From an uncultured Eubacteriales bacterium (GTDB lineage: Bacteria > Bacillota > Clostridia > Saccharofermentanales > UBA5734), in NCBI GenBank assembly GCA_903835065.1, contig CAILLO010000019.1:1-34842 (forward strand): 34,842 nucleotides of DNA, given 5' to 3'. Below are positions 1 through 7,489 of the stretch, one piece after another. A model generated the notes under the pieces. That model had not been told where the DNA came from, did not search any database, and worked only from the letters and a program-made list of their open reading frames with translations. Numbering within the stretch: the first letter of the stretch is position 1; every line of letters begins with the position of its first letter. A program made the position numbers and the translations under genes.

Positions 1-62
1 AGCACCTCTACTTCACGCAGTTTCACGATGATCTGCTCCGTCGTGTACTTGACTCGTGCCAT
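1..62 (-). mobile_element. IS3-family transposase OrfA, N-terminus only (runs off the window)
   Basis: The reverse strand begins with ATG at 62 and reads MARVKYTTEQIIVKLREVEV before leaving the window. This is the usual start of IS3-family OrfA proteins, whose N-terminal helix-turn-helix binds the element's ends. A good ribosome site (AAGGAGGG) lies 7-14 bases upstream of the ATG. Reading outwards, the element probably ends near position 107, where the reverse strand reads TGTTAG (IS3 elements end in TG...CA). That boundary is inferred, because the other end is outside the window. Immediately beyond it begins the 5'-truncated permease, so the element probably interrupts that gene. Only 20 codons are visible, so group assignment within IS3 is not possible. 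Confidence 0.75.
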
Positions 63-107
63 GACCCTGTCCCTCCTTGTCGGGCATCCCTGCCCTCTAT
101 ACTAACA

Positions 108-545
108 AGGAACCTGGACCAGTTCTCGGGGGAGACACCATTCCTGTACGCCGGCTTCGGCGCCCCGATGTCGGTCTTCATCTACCACGGCTTCATCAAG
201 AGCATCCCCCTCGAGCTCGAGGAGGCATCGCGCATCGACGGCTGCACGCAGATCCAGACGTTCTTCAAGATCGTGCTGCCGATGCTGAAGCCCACGACGG
301 TGTCGATCTTCATCCTGAACGTCCTGTGGACCTGGAACGACTACCTGCTTCCGTCCCTCGTCCTCACGAAGTCGCAGGTCTTCACGATGCCGATCCAGAT
401 GAAGCAATTCAACGGAACCTACTTCACCGACATGTCCATGCTGATCCCCGCCATGCTGATGACGATCCTGCCGCTGGTCTTCGTGTACCTGTTCGCGCAG
501 AAGTCGATCATCGAAGGCGTGACGCAGGGGTCCGTCAAGGGCTGA
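108..545 (+). pseudogene. ABC sugar transporter permease, MalG type, 5'-truncated
   Basis: The reading frame carries the C-terminal half of a binding-protein-dependent sugar permease. It has the cytoplasmic EAA loop (EEASRIDGC...F..IVLPMLKP), which contacts the ATPase, then a hydrophobic segment with WTWNDYLLPSLVL and a last membrane span ending in FAQKSIIEGVTQGSVKG. These are hallmarks of MalG-like inner-membrane subunits for oligosaccharide uptake, which are normally about 270-300 residues. Here only about 130 residues of homology remain. The N-terminal spans are missing exactly where the IS3-type transposase sequence begins. An internal ATG at 168 exists, but a product from it would lack half of the membrane domain. 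The gene reads straight into the glycosidase remnant and was probably one operon with it. Homology start is approximate (about 108-140). Confidence 0.8.
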
Positions 546-579
546 CCCCCACCGCGATGGAGGACTCCCGGGAGGCACC

Positions 580-818
580 ATGGAGCAGCGCAGTCACGAC
601 TGGTGGAAGGAAAGCGTCGTCTACCAGATCCGGGCGTGCGATGCGCGCGGGATCCGGGTCCTGATGGACCTCGTGGCGAACCACACCTCCGACGAGTGCG
701 CCTGGTTCGTGGCGTCGCGGTCGGACCGGAACGGCCCGAAGCGCGACGGGTACCTCTTCCGGACAATCCGGCGCTCATGGGGAAGCGGGTCGTGCTGGGG
801 CCTCCGGAACCGGGGTAG
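580..818 (+). pseudogene. GH13 alpha-glucosidase (oligo-1,6-glucosidase type) remnant with large internal deletions
   Basis: A ribosome site (GGGAGG, 570-575) precedes ATG 580. The first 17 residues end in WWKESVVYQI, the standard start of GH13 alpha-glucosidases. The frame then jumps directly to ARGIRVLMDLVANHTSDE, which is conserved region I plus its approach, and continues to about FVASRSDRNGPKRDGYLFR. Roughly 70-80 residues normally lie between these blocks. After codon 62 or so the homologous frame shifts, and the +3 frame gives NPALMGKRVVLGPPEPG before TAG at 816-818. This could be the extreme C-terminus of such an enzyme, but that part is less certain. Staying in the first frame, the ORF ends at 852. 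The regions with the catalytic Asp and Glu are gone, so no enzyme can be made. It sits between malG and lacI in what looks like an alpha-glucoside operon. Confidence 0.78.
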
Positions 819-833
819 GCCGCGATTGCGGAA

Positions 834-847
834 GGGAAGCGCTCTCG
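834..847 (+). promoter_or_regulatory. Candidate LacI-family operator upstream of the regulator
   Basis: GGGAAGCGCTCTCG contains the perfect core AGCGCT. It fits the LacI/CcpA-type pattern G-N-A-A-N-C-G-N-W-N-N-C. It lies 45 bases before the LacI-family start codon, between the glycosidase remnant and the regulator, where autoregulation would be expected. A related site is at 9031-9042. This is pattern recognition only. Confidence 0.4.
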
Positions 848-891
848 AGTAGAATGCATCATCGGGCTACGGCAGAAGAAGGAAGGTCGAC

Positions 892-1869
892 ATGGCAAAC
901 ATCAAGGATGTCGCCGAGAGGGCGGGTGTCACGGTGACCACGGTGTCCCGCGTCCTGAACAACCGGGGCTACATCAGCGCGAAGACCCGGGAGAACGTCG
1001 TCCGCGCCATGGAGGACCTGCACTACCAGCCGAACGAACTGGCCCGGGCGCTCTTCCGTCGCCGCTCCAACGTGCTCGGACTCCTCCTTCCCAGCATCTC
1101 GCACCCCTTCTTCGCGGAACTGACGGACCGCGTCGAGTCCTATGCGTACCGGAGCGGCTACAAGATCCTGATCTGCAACTCCCAGCAGGACAGCGCCAAG
1201 GAACAGGACTACATCCACATGCTGAGGAGGAACCAGGTCGACGGCATCATCATGGCCAGCCACACGCTCGACGTGTCCGCCTACGCGAGCATCGCGATGC
1301 CGATCGTCGCGATCGACCGCTTCCTGTCCGACTCCATCCCCTACATCGCCTCCGACAACTACGCGGGCGGCCGGCTGGCGACGGAACTGCTGATCGCGAA
1401 GGGCTGCCGGCACCTGGCCCACATCAGCGGCCCCCTCAAGCTCAACACGCCTGCGAACCTGCGCTGCTCCGCCTTCGTCGACGTCGTGAAGGAGAAGGGG
1501 ATCCCCTACAAGGTCCTGGAGACCCAGCTGAACAACTTCGAGCGGGAGGAATACGAGAAGCTGATCCACATGCTGTTCGATGAATACCCCGACGTGGACG
1601 GCATCTTTGCCAGCAGCGACGTGATCGCGGCGTGCATCATCGAGGTGTGCGTCAGTATGGGCAAGCGCATCCCGCAGGACATCAAGGTGGTCGGCTACGA
1701 CGACATCTTCCTGGCCGCCATGTTCGTGCCCGCGATCACCACGATCCGCCAGCCGATCGAGGAGATTGCCCGTCTCGCGGTCGGGATCATCGACAAGCAG
1801 TGCGCGGGCGAGGAGATCTCCATGGAGAACATCCTGCCCGTGGAACTGATCCAGCGCAGATCGACCTGA
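892..1869 (+). CDS. LacI-family transcriptional regulator
   Basis: A 325-residue protein with the full LacI/GalR architecture. An N-terminal helix-turn-helix covers about residues 3-25 (IKDVAERAGVTVTTVSRVLNN). The hinge helix region follows at about 45-60, then a periplasmic-binding-protein-like effector core. The core begins LGLLLPSISHPFFAELTDRVE and contains VDGIIMAS, DGIFASSDVIA and VVGYDDIFLA. The GAAGGAAGG ribosome site is well placed before ATG 892. The protein should be a cytoplasmic repressor that responds to a sugar or sugar phosphate. Its neighbours (permease, glycosidase remnant, kinase, phosphorylase) suggest an alpha-glucoside effector. It is the only gene of the left part of this locus without visible damage. 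The kinase gene starts 14 bases downstream, so the two are probably cotranscribed. Effector identity is inferred from context only. Confidence 0.93.
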   Translation: MANIKDVAERAGVTVTTVSRVLNNRGYISAKTRENVVRAMEDLHYQPNELARALFRRRSNVLGLLLPSISHPFFAELTDRVESYAYRSGYKILICNSQQDSAKEQDYIHMLRRNQVDGIIMASHTLDVSAYASIAMPIVAIDRFLSDSIPYIASDNYAGGRLATELLIAKGCRHLAHISGPLKLNTPANLRCSAFVDVVKEKGIPYKVLETQLNNFEREEYEKLIHMLFDEYPDVDGIFASSDVIAACIIEVCVSMGKRIPQDIKVVGYDDIFLAAMFVPAITTIRQPIEEIARLAVGIIDKQCAGEEISMENILPVELIQRRST

Positions 1870-1883
1870 TAGGAGTACGGACC

Positions 1884-2822
1884 ATGAAGATCGACCGGAG
1901 CGCCGTCGAGAGCGCCTTTTCACAGCTCTCCGTCCCGATCGCGATTCCCGGAGGCGACGCGCCGGGCGCTGAGGTTCGGATCGGCCAGGACCGCCTGCGG
2001 AAGGCGAAGACGATCCTCCCCCTCCTGCTGGACCGGATCGCGGACGCGCAGCCCCGCAACCCGCCCGGCCGCGTCGTCGTGTCCGTTTGCGGCGGCTCGG
2101 GCGTCGGGAAATCCGGCGTCGCGGCCCTGCTCGCGTATGCGCTGAAGCATCTCGGGGTCGGGACCTACCTCCTGTCGGGCGACAACTACCCGCACCGGGT
2201 CCCGCCGGTGAACGACGCCGAGCGCGTGCGCCGGTTCCGCGAAGCCGGATACAAGGCGCTCGTCGGGCTGGGCGGCTACGGGCCCGAGATGGACGCGGTC
2301 GTGAAGGTGCTGTGGGCGAAGGACGCGGACGCCGATCCGTCGCTCGTCGCGTCGCTCCCGTGGCTCTCGTCTTACCAGTCGGCCGGCGCAGACGCGCTGC
2401 GCAGCTACCTCGGCACGCCGGAGGAGATCGACTTCGCGGAACTGAACCGAATCCTGGCGGCCTTCCACGCCGGCGCCCCTGCGCTCCGGCTGAAGCGGTT
2501 CGGCCGGAAGGAGACCGCGATCTGGTACGACGAGGTCGATTTCCGCGACACGGAAGTGCTCCTCGTCGAATGGACGCACGGGAACAGCCGGTATCTGGAC
2601 GGCGTCGACGTTCCGGTCTTCCTGTACTGCGCACCGGAGGAGACGCTCGCGCAGCGCCTCGAGCGAAACCGCGACGGCGCCGCCGACAGCCCGTTCGTCA
2701 CGCGGGTCCTCGGCATCGAGCAGGAAAGCCTCGTGGCTCAGGCGCACCGGGCGGCGATCCTCGTCCTCCTGTCCGGTGAAGTCGTCTCCTACGAGTCGTT
2801 CCTCGCGCACATCGCCACCTGA
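1884..2822 (+). CDS. P-loop sugar/polyol kinase-like protein (uridine kinase / APS kinase-like fold), substrate unknown
   Basis: A 312-residue protein. ATG 1884 is chosen because TAGGAG lies just upstream (1870-1875). It has a Walker A loop GGSGVGKS (residues about 71-78), followed by LLSGDNYPHR, where the Asp-containing substrate-site motif of the uridine kinase/phosphoribulokinase fold is expected. VLLVEWTHGNSRYL occupies the Walker B position, and LAQRLERNRDG supplies a basic lid. Proteins of this type are often annotated adenylylsulfate kinase. From memory, close relatives sit beside sucrose-phosphorylase-like GH13 genes in other anaerobes, as here, where the phosphorylase starts 18 bases downstream. 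I infer that it phosphorylates the acceptor released by that phosphorylase (a polyol, glycerate or sugar), sparing transport and kinase costs. The substrate cannot be read from the sequence. Confidence 0.72.
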   Translation: MKIDRSAVESAFSQLSVPIAIPGGDAPGAEVRIGQDRLRKAKTILPLLLDRIADAQPRNPPGRVVVSVCGGSGVGKSGVAALLAYALKHLGVGTYLLSGDNYPHRVPPVNDAERVRRFREAGYKALVGLGGYGPEMDAVVKVLWAKDADADPSLVASLPWLSSYQSAGADALRSYLGTPEEIDFAELNRILAAFHAGAPALRLKRFGRKETAIWYDEVDFRDTEVLLVEWTHGNSRYLDGVDVPVFLYCAPEETLAQRLERNRDGAADSPFVTRVLGIEQESLVAQAHRAAILVLLSGEVVSYESFLAHIAT

Positions 2823-2840
2823 GGCGGGAAGGGAACCGAC

Positions 2841-4540
2841 ATGGCGACGATGGGCTCCGGCCCGATGCTCAATGCCTACCCCGACAGCCTCGGAGGGCGT
2901 CTTTCGGACGCCGTCGACTTCCTCTCGCTCCCGGAACTCAAGGACTGCTTCCAGTCCTTCTACGTCCTCCCGAGCCTGTTTCATTCGGACCTCGACCGGG
3001 GCTTCTCGGTCGTCGACTACGGGCTCGACGAGTCCACCTCCCGGCGGGAGGATCTGGAAGCCCTGAAGGCGCTCGGCATCGACCTGAAGCTGGACTTCGT
3101 GCTCAATCACATGAGCGTGAGGTCCCCGCAGTTCCGGGACATCCTCGCGAACGGCCGCGACTCCCGCTACGCCGACTTCTTCATCGACTGGAACCGATTC
3201 TGGGCCGGGCACGGTCGCATGACGTCCGCCGGGTACGTCCGACCCGACCCGGAAATGCTGGTCGGCATGTTCTTCCGCAAGCCGGGACTTCCGCTCCTGA
3301 TGGTGCGCCTGCCCGACGGCTCGGAAGTCCCGTACTGGAACACGTTCTACCAGGAGATCCGGTACCCGCGGCCGACGCCGCACGAGCTGGCGGACCTGCC
3401 GGACATGACGCGCACCGCTGCGGAGCCGATCGCCCGCATCGTCCGGGACGCGCTCGACGCCGGCACCGCTCCCAAGGAAATCGACTTCGGACCCTGCGCG
3501 CCGTTCGCGCGCGCGTCGTCGACTGGCTCGAGTCGCGGCGCTCGTATCTCGGCCAGATGGACCTCGATATCCGCTCGCCGCTCGTCTGGGAGTTCTACGA
3601 GGAGACGCTGCGCACGCTGGCGGACTACGGAGCCGGCATCGTGCGGCTGGACGCGTTCGCCTACGCGCCCAAGGCGCCCGGCGCGAAGAACTTCCTGAAC
3701 GACCCCGAGACGTGGAACCTGCTCGCGAGAGTGCGGCGCATCGCCGACCGATACGGACTCGACCTCCTGCCCGAGATCCACGCCCGGTATGCGGAGGGAA
3801 TCCACGAGCGCATCGCGATGGAAGGCTACGCGACCTACGACTTCTTCCTCCCGGGCCTCCTGCTCGACGCCTTCGACCGGAAGGACTTCACCGCGCTGGT
3901 CCAGTGGATCCGCGAGATCCGCGCGAAGGGCCTGCGAACGGTCAACATGCTCGGCTGCCACGACGGCATCCCGCTGCTCGACCTCGAGGGACTGCTGCCG
4001 ATGGACCGCATCGAGGCGCTCGTCCGCACACTCGTGGCCCGCGGCGGACACGTCAAGGACCTGCACGGGCAGAAGAACATATACTACCAGGTCAATTCCA
4101 CCTACTACAGCGCCCTCGAGGAGTCGGACGACCTCCTGCTGCTCGCGCGCGCGCTCCAGCTGTTCATGCCCGGCAAGCCGCAGGTCTGGTATCTGGACCT
4201 CTTCGCGGGGCGCAACGACCACGAGGCCGTCGCGAAGGCCGGTCCAGGCGGGCACAAGGAGATCAACCGCACGAATCTGGACCGGGAGGCGATGCGCCGG
4301 GGACTCCAGCGCCCGGTCGTCCGGAAGCAGCTCGAACTGCTGCGCTTCCGCAGCACGTTCCCCGCCTTCGGCTTCGACGCCGACCTGGCGGTCCTCGACG
4401 CGTCGCCCGGCCGGCTGGGCCTGGAGTGGACGAAGGACGGCTGCATGGCCCTGCTCGAAGCCGATCTGGGAACGAGCCGCTTCTCGGTCCGCGCGACGGA
4501 CGCGGACGGGCGGGAAGCCTTCGCGATGAAGAACCCGTAA
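2841..4540 (+). pseudogene. GH13 subfamily 18 phosphorylase (sucrose/glucosylglycerate phosphorylase type), one frameshift
   Basis: Two overlapping frames join into one protein of about 566 residues. The first runs from ATG 2841 (GGGAAGGG upstream) through LDFVLNHMS to EIDFGP. The second resumes with LRAVRARVVDWLESRR. The switch near 3489-3495 looks like loss of a single base. The catalytic pieces are present after correction: nucleophile Asp in GIVRLDAFAY (about residue 271), acid/base Glu in LLPEIHARY (about 312), and the transition-state Asp in NMLGCHDGIP. The loop IYYQVNSTYYSAL is typical of GH13_18. These enzymes split an alpha-glucoside with phosphate into glucose 1-phosphate and an acceptor. 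The length favours the glucosylglycerate/glucosylglycerol phosphorylase branch over classical sucrose phosphorylase (about 500). Everything else looks intact, so a sequencing or assembly error is as likely as true inactivation. Confidence 0.85.
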
Positions 4541-4544
4541 GGCC

Positions 4545-5315
4545 CTAGGGGACGTCGGGTCCCTTTCCTGAAGGCTCGTCGAGTTCCGGGCCGGCCTGCA
4601 CGCCTGCGCCCCCGTGCTTCCGAACGAAGCCGAGGATCCTGCGCCGAAGCAGGACGACGCCGATCGACAGCACGGCCAGGACGCCGGAGACCAGCAGGGC
4701 GACCGTGAGATTCCCCTTCGCGAGTTCTTCGCCGACCAGGATGCTGAGGATGATGGTGGGCGTCCCCGCGACGCTGCAGAGCAGAAAGCGGGGGAGCGAG
4801 ATTTTCGTGTTCGCGAACAGGTAGGGCAGGATCGCGTTGGGGAAGCCGGGAATCAGGTAGAGGACCAGGGCCAGGAACGCGGCATTGTCCGTGTCGCGCA
4901 GGAAGGACAGGTCCCAGCGGAACCGGCGCTTCCGGGGGGAAGGCGGGGACAGGGCGGGCCGCAGCGTCAGCTTGAACTGGCGGACCAGGATGAAGACCAG
5001 CGTGTTGCCGATCAGGTAGCCGGCGAAGCAGGTCAGCAGGCCGCCGAAGAACCCGTAGCAGAGGCCGGCGAGGATCTGGATCGCGACGGCGGGGAAGACC
5101 GTGACGACGATCTGCAGCGCCTACATCGTGGCGAGGATCAGGATGCCCCCCAGCCCGTAGCCGTTGATCTTCGAGACGACGTCGCCTTCGTTCAGGATGT
5201 GGTCCGCGACGTTCTCCATCAGGGGGGCCATGTCGTACAGCAGCACGGCGACCAGGACGAGGATCGCGGCGAACAGCGCGCCGGAAAGGAATCGGGAACG
5301 GTTCGGAAGTTTCAA
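4545..5315 (-). pseudogene. TVP38/TMEM64 (VTT/DedA-like) membrane protein with an in-frame amber codon
   Basis: The reverse strand encodes a 256-residue multi-span protein. It starts at TTG 5315, chosen because GAGGAGG lies just upstream and no ATG fits. It has an N-terminal span, the VTT-domain core AIQILAGLCYGFFGGLLTCFAGY, and LIGNTLVFILVR. The family re-entrant block LVLYLIPGFPNAILPYLFA comes next, and two C-terminal spans end in basic RRRILGFVRKH. TAG at 5123-5121 falls between LILATM and ALQIVV. Relatives usually have Gln there (QALQ), so one C-to-T change would explain it. Downstream coding is clean to the natural TAG at 4547-4545. Family members act in membrane homeostasis or lipid/selenite handling; no specific role is evident. 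The stop codon lies 4 bases from that of the convergent phosphorylase. Confidence 0.8.
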
Positions 5316-5364
5316 GCGGACCTCCTCGAAGGGATTCGTGGGCGCCGTTGCGACGCGCCTAAGG

Positions 5365-5370
5365 ATTATA
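5365..5370 (-). promoter_or_regulatory. -10 element for the TVP38-type gene
   Basis: The reverse strand reads TATAAT about 50 bases before the TTG start at 5315. No convincing -35 hexamer lies 16-18 bases upstream, so only the -10 is called. Confidence 0.45.
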
Positions 5371-5409
5371 GACCAAACCGGGCATCCGCGGAGACCCTGG
5401 CGCGACGAT

Positions 5410-5438
5410 TTGCTTCGGTCCGGCGCCGCCCGTATAAT
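5410..5438 (+). promoter_or_regulatory. Sigma-A/sigma-70 promoter of the ABC-F gene
   Basis: TTGCTT (5410-5415), a 17-base spacer and a consensus TATAAT (5433-5438) precede the start codon at 5479. Leader length is about 33-35 bases. Confidence 0.75.
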
Positions 5439-5478
5439 CAGCGGGCACGCATCCCGCCCCAGGAGGGAACCCTCGCCC

Positions 5479-7452
5479 ATGAATCTGCTTACCGCCGAAC
5501 GCGTCTCCAAGACCTATGCGGACCGCCTGATCCTGCAGGACGTCTCCTTCAGCATCGGCGAGGGCGAGAAGGTCGGCGTGATCGGCGTCAACGGCACGGG
5601 CAAGTCGACGCTGCTCAAGATGATCGCGGGCCGGGAGCCGCTCTCGGGCGGCACGATGACCCGCGCGAAGGACCTGCGCATCGGCTATCTCCCCCAGCAG
5701 CCCGAGTTCCCGCCGTCCGCCACCGTCCTGCAGGCCGTCCTGCACGGCGAGTCCCCGGTGATGCGGCTCATCCGCGAATACGAGGCGGCGGCCGACGCCC
5801 TGTCGGTCCGGCCCGACGACGCCGGGCTGCAGGACCGCCTGATCCGCCTCTCCGTCCGCATGGACGCGGCCGGTGCGTGGAACCTCGACAGCGAGGCGAA
5901 GAGCGTGCTGACCCGCCTCGGAATCGTCGATTTCCGCAAGTCCGTCGACACCCTCTCCGGCGGTCAGAAGAAGCGCGTCGCCCTCGCGTCGGCGCTGGTC
6001 CACCCCGCCGACCTGCTGATCCTGGACGAGCCGACCAACCACATCGACCCGGCGACCGTCGACTGGCTCGAGCAGTACCTCGTCGCGTACAAGGGCGCCC
6101 TGCTCATGGTGACCCACGACCGCTACTTCCTCGAGCGCGTGACCGGGGTGATGCTCGAGATCGACCACCAGCACCTCTTCCGCTACGAAGCCAACTACGA
6201 GCGCTGGCTCGAGCTCAAGGCCGAGCGCGTCGAACGGGAGCAGGCGAGCGAACTCAAGCGGCAGAACCAGCTGCGACGCGAACTCGCCTGGATCCGCCAG
6301 GGGGCGCCGGCGCGCTCCACCAAGCAGCAGGCGCGCATCGACCGCTTCGAGGCCCTGAACGAGCGGGACGCGCCCTCCGAGACCGGGTCCGTGTCGATGT
6401 CCTCCGCCGCCACGCGGCTCGGACGCAAGATCCTCGAACTGGACCGCGTCGGCAAGGGCTTCGAGGGGAGGACCCTCTTCCGCGACTTCTCGTACCGCAT
6501 CGCCCGCCGCGAGCGGCTCGGCCTGATCGGCCCCAACGGCTGCGGCAAGACGACGCTGCTGAACCTGATCGCCGGCCTCCTGCCGCCGGACGACGGCGCC
6601 CGGGAAATCGGCAGCACCGTGCGCCTCGGCTTCTTCACCCAGGAGAACGAACCGATCGACCCGGAACTGCGGGTCATCGACTACATCCGCGCGACCGCCG
6701 AAGTCGTGCGGACCGAGGACGGCGAGCTTTCAGCCGCCCAGATGCTGGAGACGTTCCTGTTCCCGCCGACGCTGCAGCGGACGCACGTCCGCCTGCTGTC
6801 GGGAGGGGAGAAGCGCAGGCTCTTCCTGCTGAAGGTCCTGATGGACGCGCCCAACGTCCTGCTGCTGGACGAGCCGACCAACGACCTCGACATCGTGACG
6901 CTGTCGGTCCTCGAGGAATATCTCGAGGGGTTCCCGGGAGCCGTCGTGGTCGTCTCGCACGACCGCTACTTCCTCGACCGTGTGGTCGAGCGGCTCCTCG
7001 TCTTCGAGCCGGGGCAGGGGATCCGTCAGTACGAGGGGAATTTCCAGGACTACCGCAGGCAGGCGGGGCTGGCCGGATTGGCCGAGGGACAGGCGGACGC
7101 CGCGCAGGGCGAGGCCCGCCCGAACGCGCGGAAGCCGCAGCCGCAGGCGCAGGCTCCTCAGGACGCCCCCCGCAACCGCGCGTCGCGGACGGACCCGAAC
7201 GCCCCGCCGCCCCCGAAGAAGATGAAGACCGGCGAGCGTATCGAGCTCGGCTCGATCGACGCCCGCATCGCGGACCTGGAGACGCGGCTGGCGCAGCTCC
7301 GGACCGACCTCGAGGCCGCCTCGAGCGACTACCTCCGCCTGCAGGAGCTGACTGCGAAGATGGATGCGCTGATCGCGGAACACGACGGCGCCGTCGAGCG
7401 CTGGGTCTACCTGAACGAACTGGCCGAAAAGGAAGACGAACGGAAGCCGTGA
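5479..7452 (+). CDS. uup: ABC-F family ATPase, Uup-like
   Basis: A 657-residue soluble protein with two ABC domains and no membrane spans. ATG 5479 is chosen because AGGAGGG precedes it; the frame is open further upstream, but that stretch includes the promoter. The first domain has Walker A GVNGTGKST (about 36-44), signature LSGGQKKR (about 158) and LDEPTNHID. The second has GPNGCGKTT (about 351), LSGGEKRR (about 441) and LDEPTNDLD. The interdomain linker is charged and helical (about 240-300). After a Pro/Gln/Ala-rich stretch, a coiled-coil tail (about 585-655) begins KKMKTGERIEL, resembling the C-terminal domain of Uup. ABC-F proteins act on ribosomes. Uup-type members also affect DNA branch processing and precise transposon excision. 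A role in antibiotic protection is less likely given this tail. Confidence 0.9.
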   Translation: MNLLTAERVSKTYADRLILQDVSFSIGEGEKVGVIGVNGTGKSTLLKMIAGREPLSGGTMTRAKDLRIGYLPQQPEFPPSATVLQAVLHGESPVMRLIREYEAAADALSVRPDDAGLQDRLIRLSVRMDAAGAWNLDSEAKSVLTRLGIVDFRKSVDTLSGGQKKRVALASALVHPADLLILDEPTNHIDPATVDWLEQYLVAYKGALLMVTHDRYFLERVTGVMLEIDHQHLFRYEANYERWLELKAERVEREQASELKRQNQLRRELAWIRQGAPARSTKQQARIDRFEALNERDAPSETGSVSMSSAATRLGRKILELDRVGKGFEGRTLFRDFSYRIARRERLGLIGPNGCGKTTLLNLIAGLLPPDDGAREIGSTVRLGFFTQENEPIDPELRVIDYIRATAEVVRTEDGELSAAQMLETFLFPPTLQRTHVRLLSGGEKRRLFLLKVLMDAPNVLLLDEPTNDLDIVTLSVLEEYLEGFPGAVVVVSHDRYFLDRVVERLLVFEPGQGIRQYEGNFQDYRRQAGLAGLAEGQADAAQGEARPNARKPQPQAQAPQDAPRNRASRTDPNAPPPPKKMKTGERIELGSIDARIADLETRLAQLRTDLEAASSDYLRLQELTAKMDALIAEHDGAVERWVYLNELAEKEDERKP

Positions 7453-7489
7453 ACCTCCTCGGCCGTCCGCGCTGCGGCGTCCGGCGCGC

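Noticed and set aside
859-2634. A 591-residue minus-strand open frame
   Set aside because: Lies opposite the LacI-family and kinase genes, which have clear motifs. No ribosome site or family pattern on this strand.
5121-5123. Recoding of TAG as Gln in this organism
   Set aside because: TAG terminates several intact genes here (purA, fumarase alpha, aminotransferase, DUF1697, HU), so reassignment does not fit.
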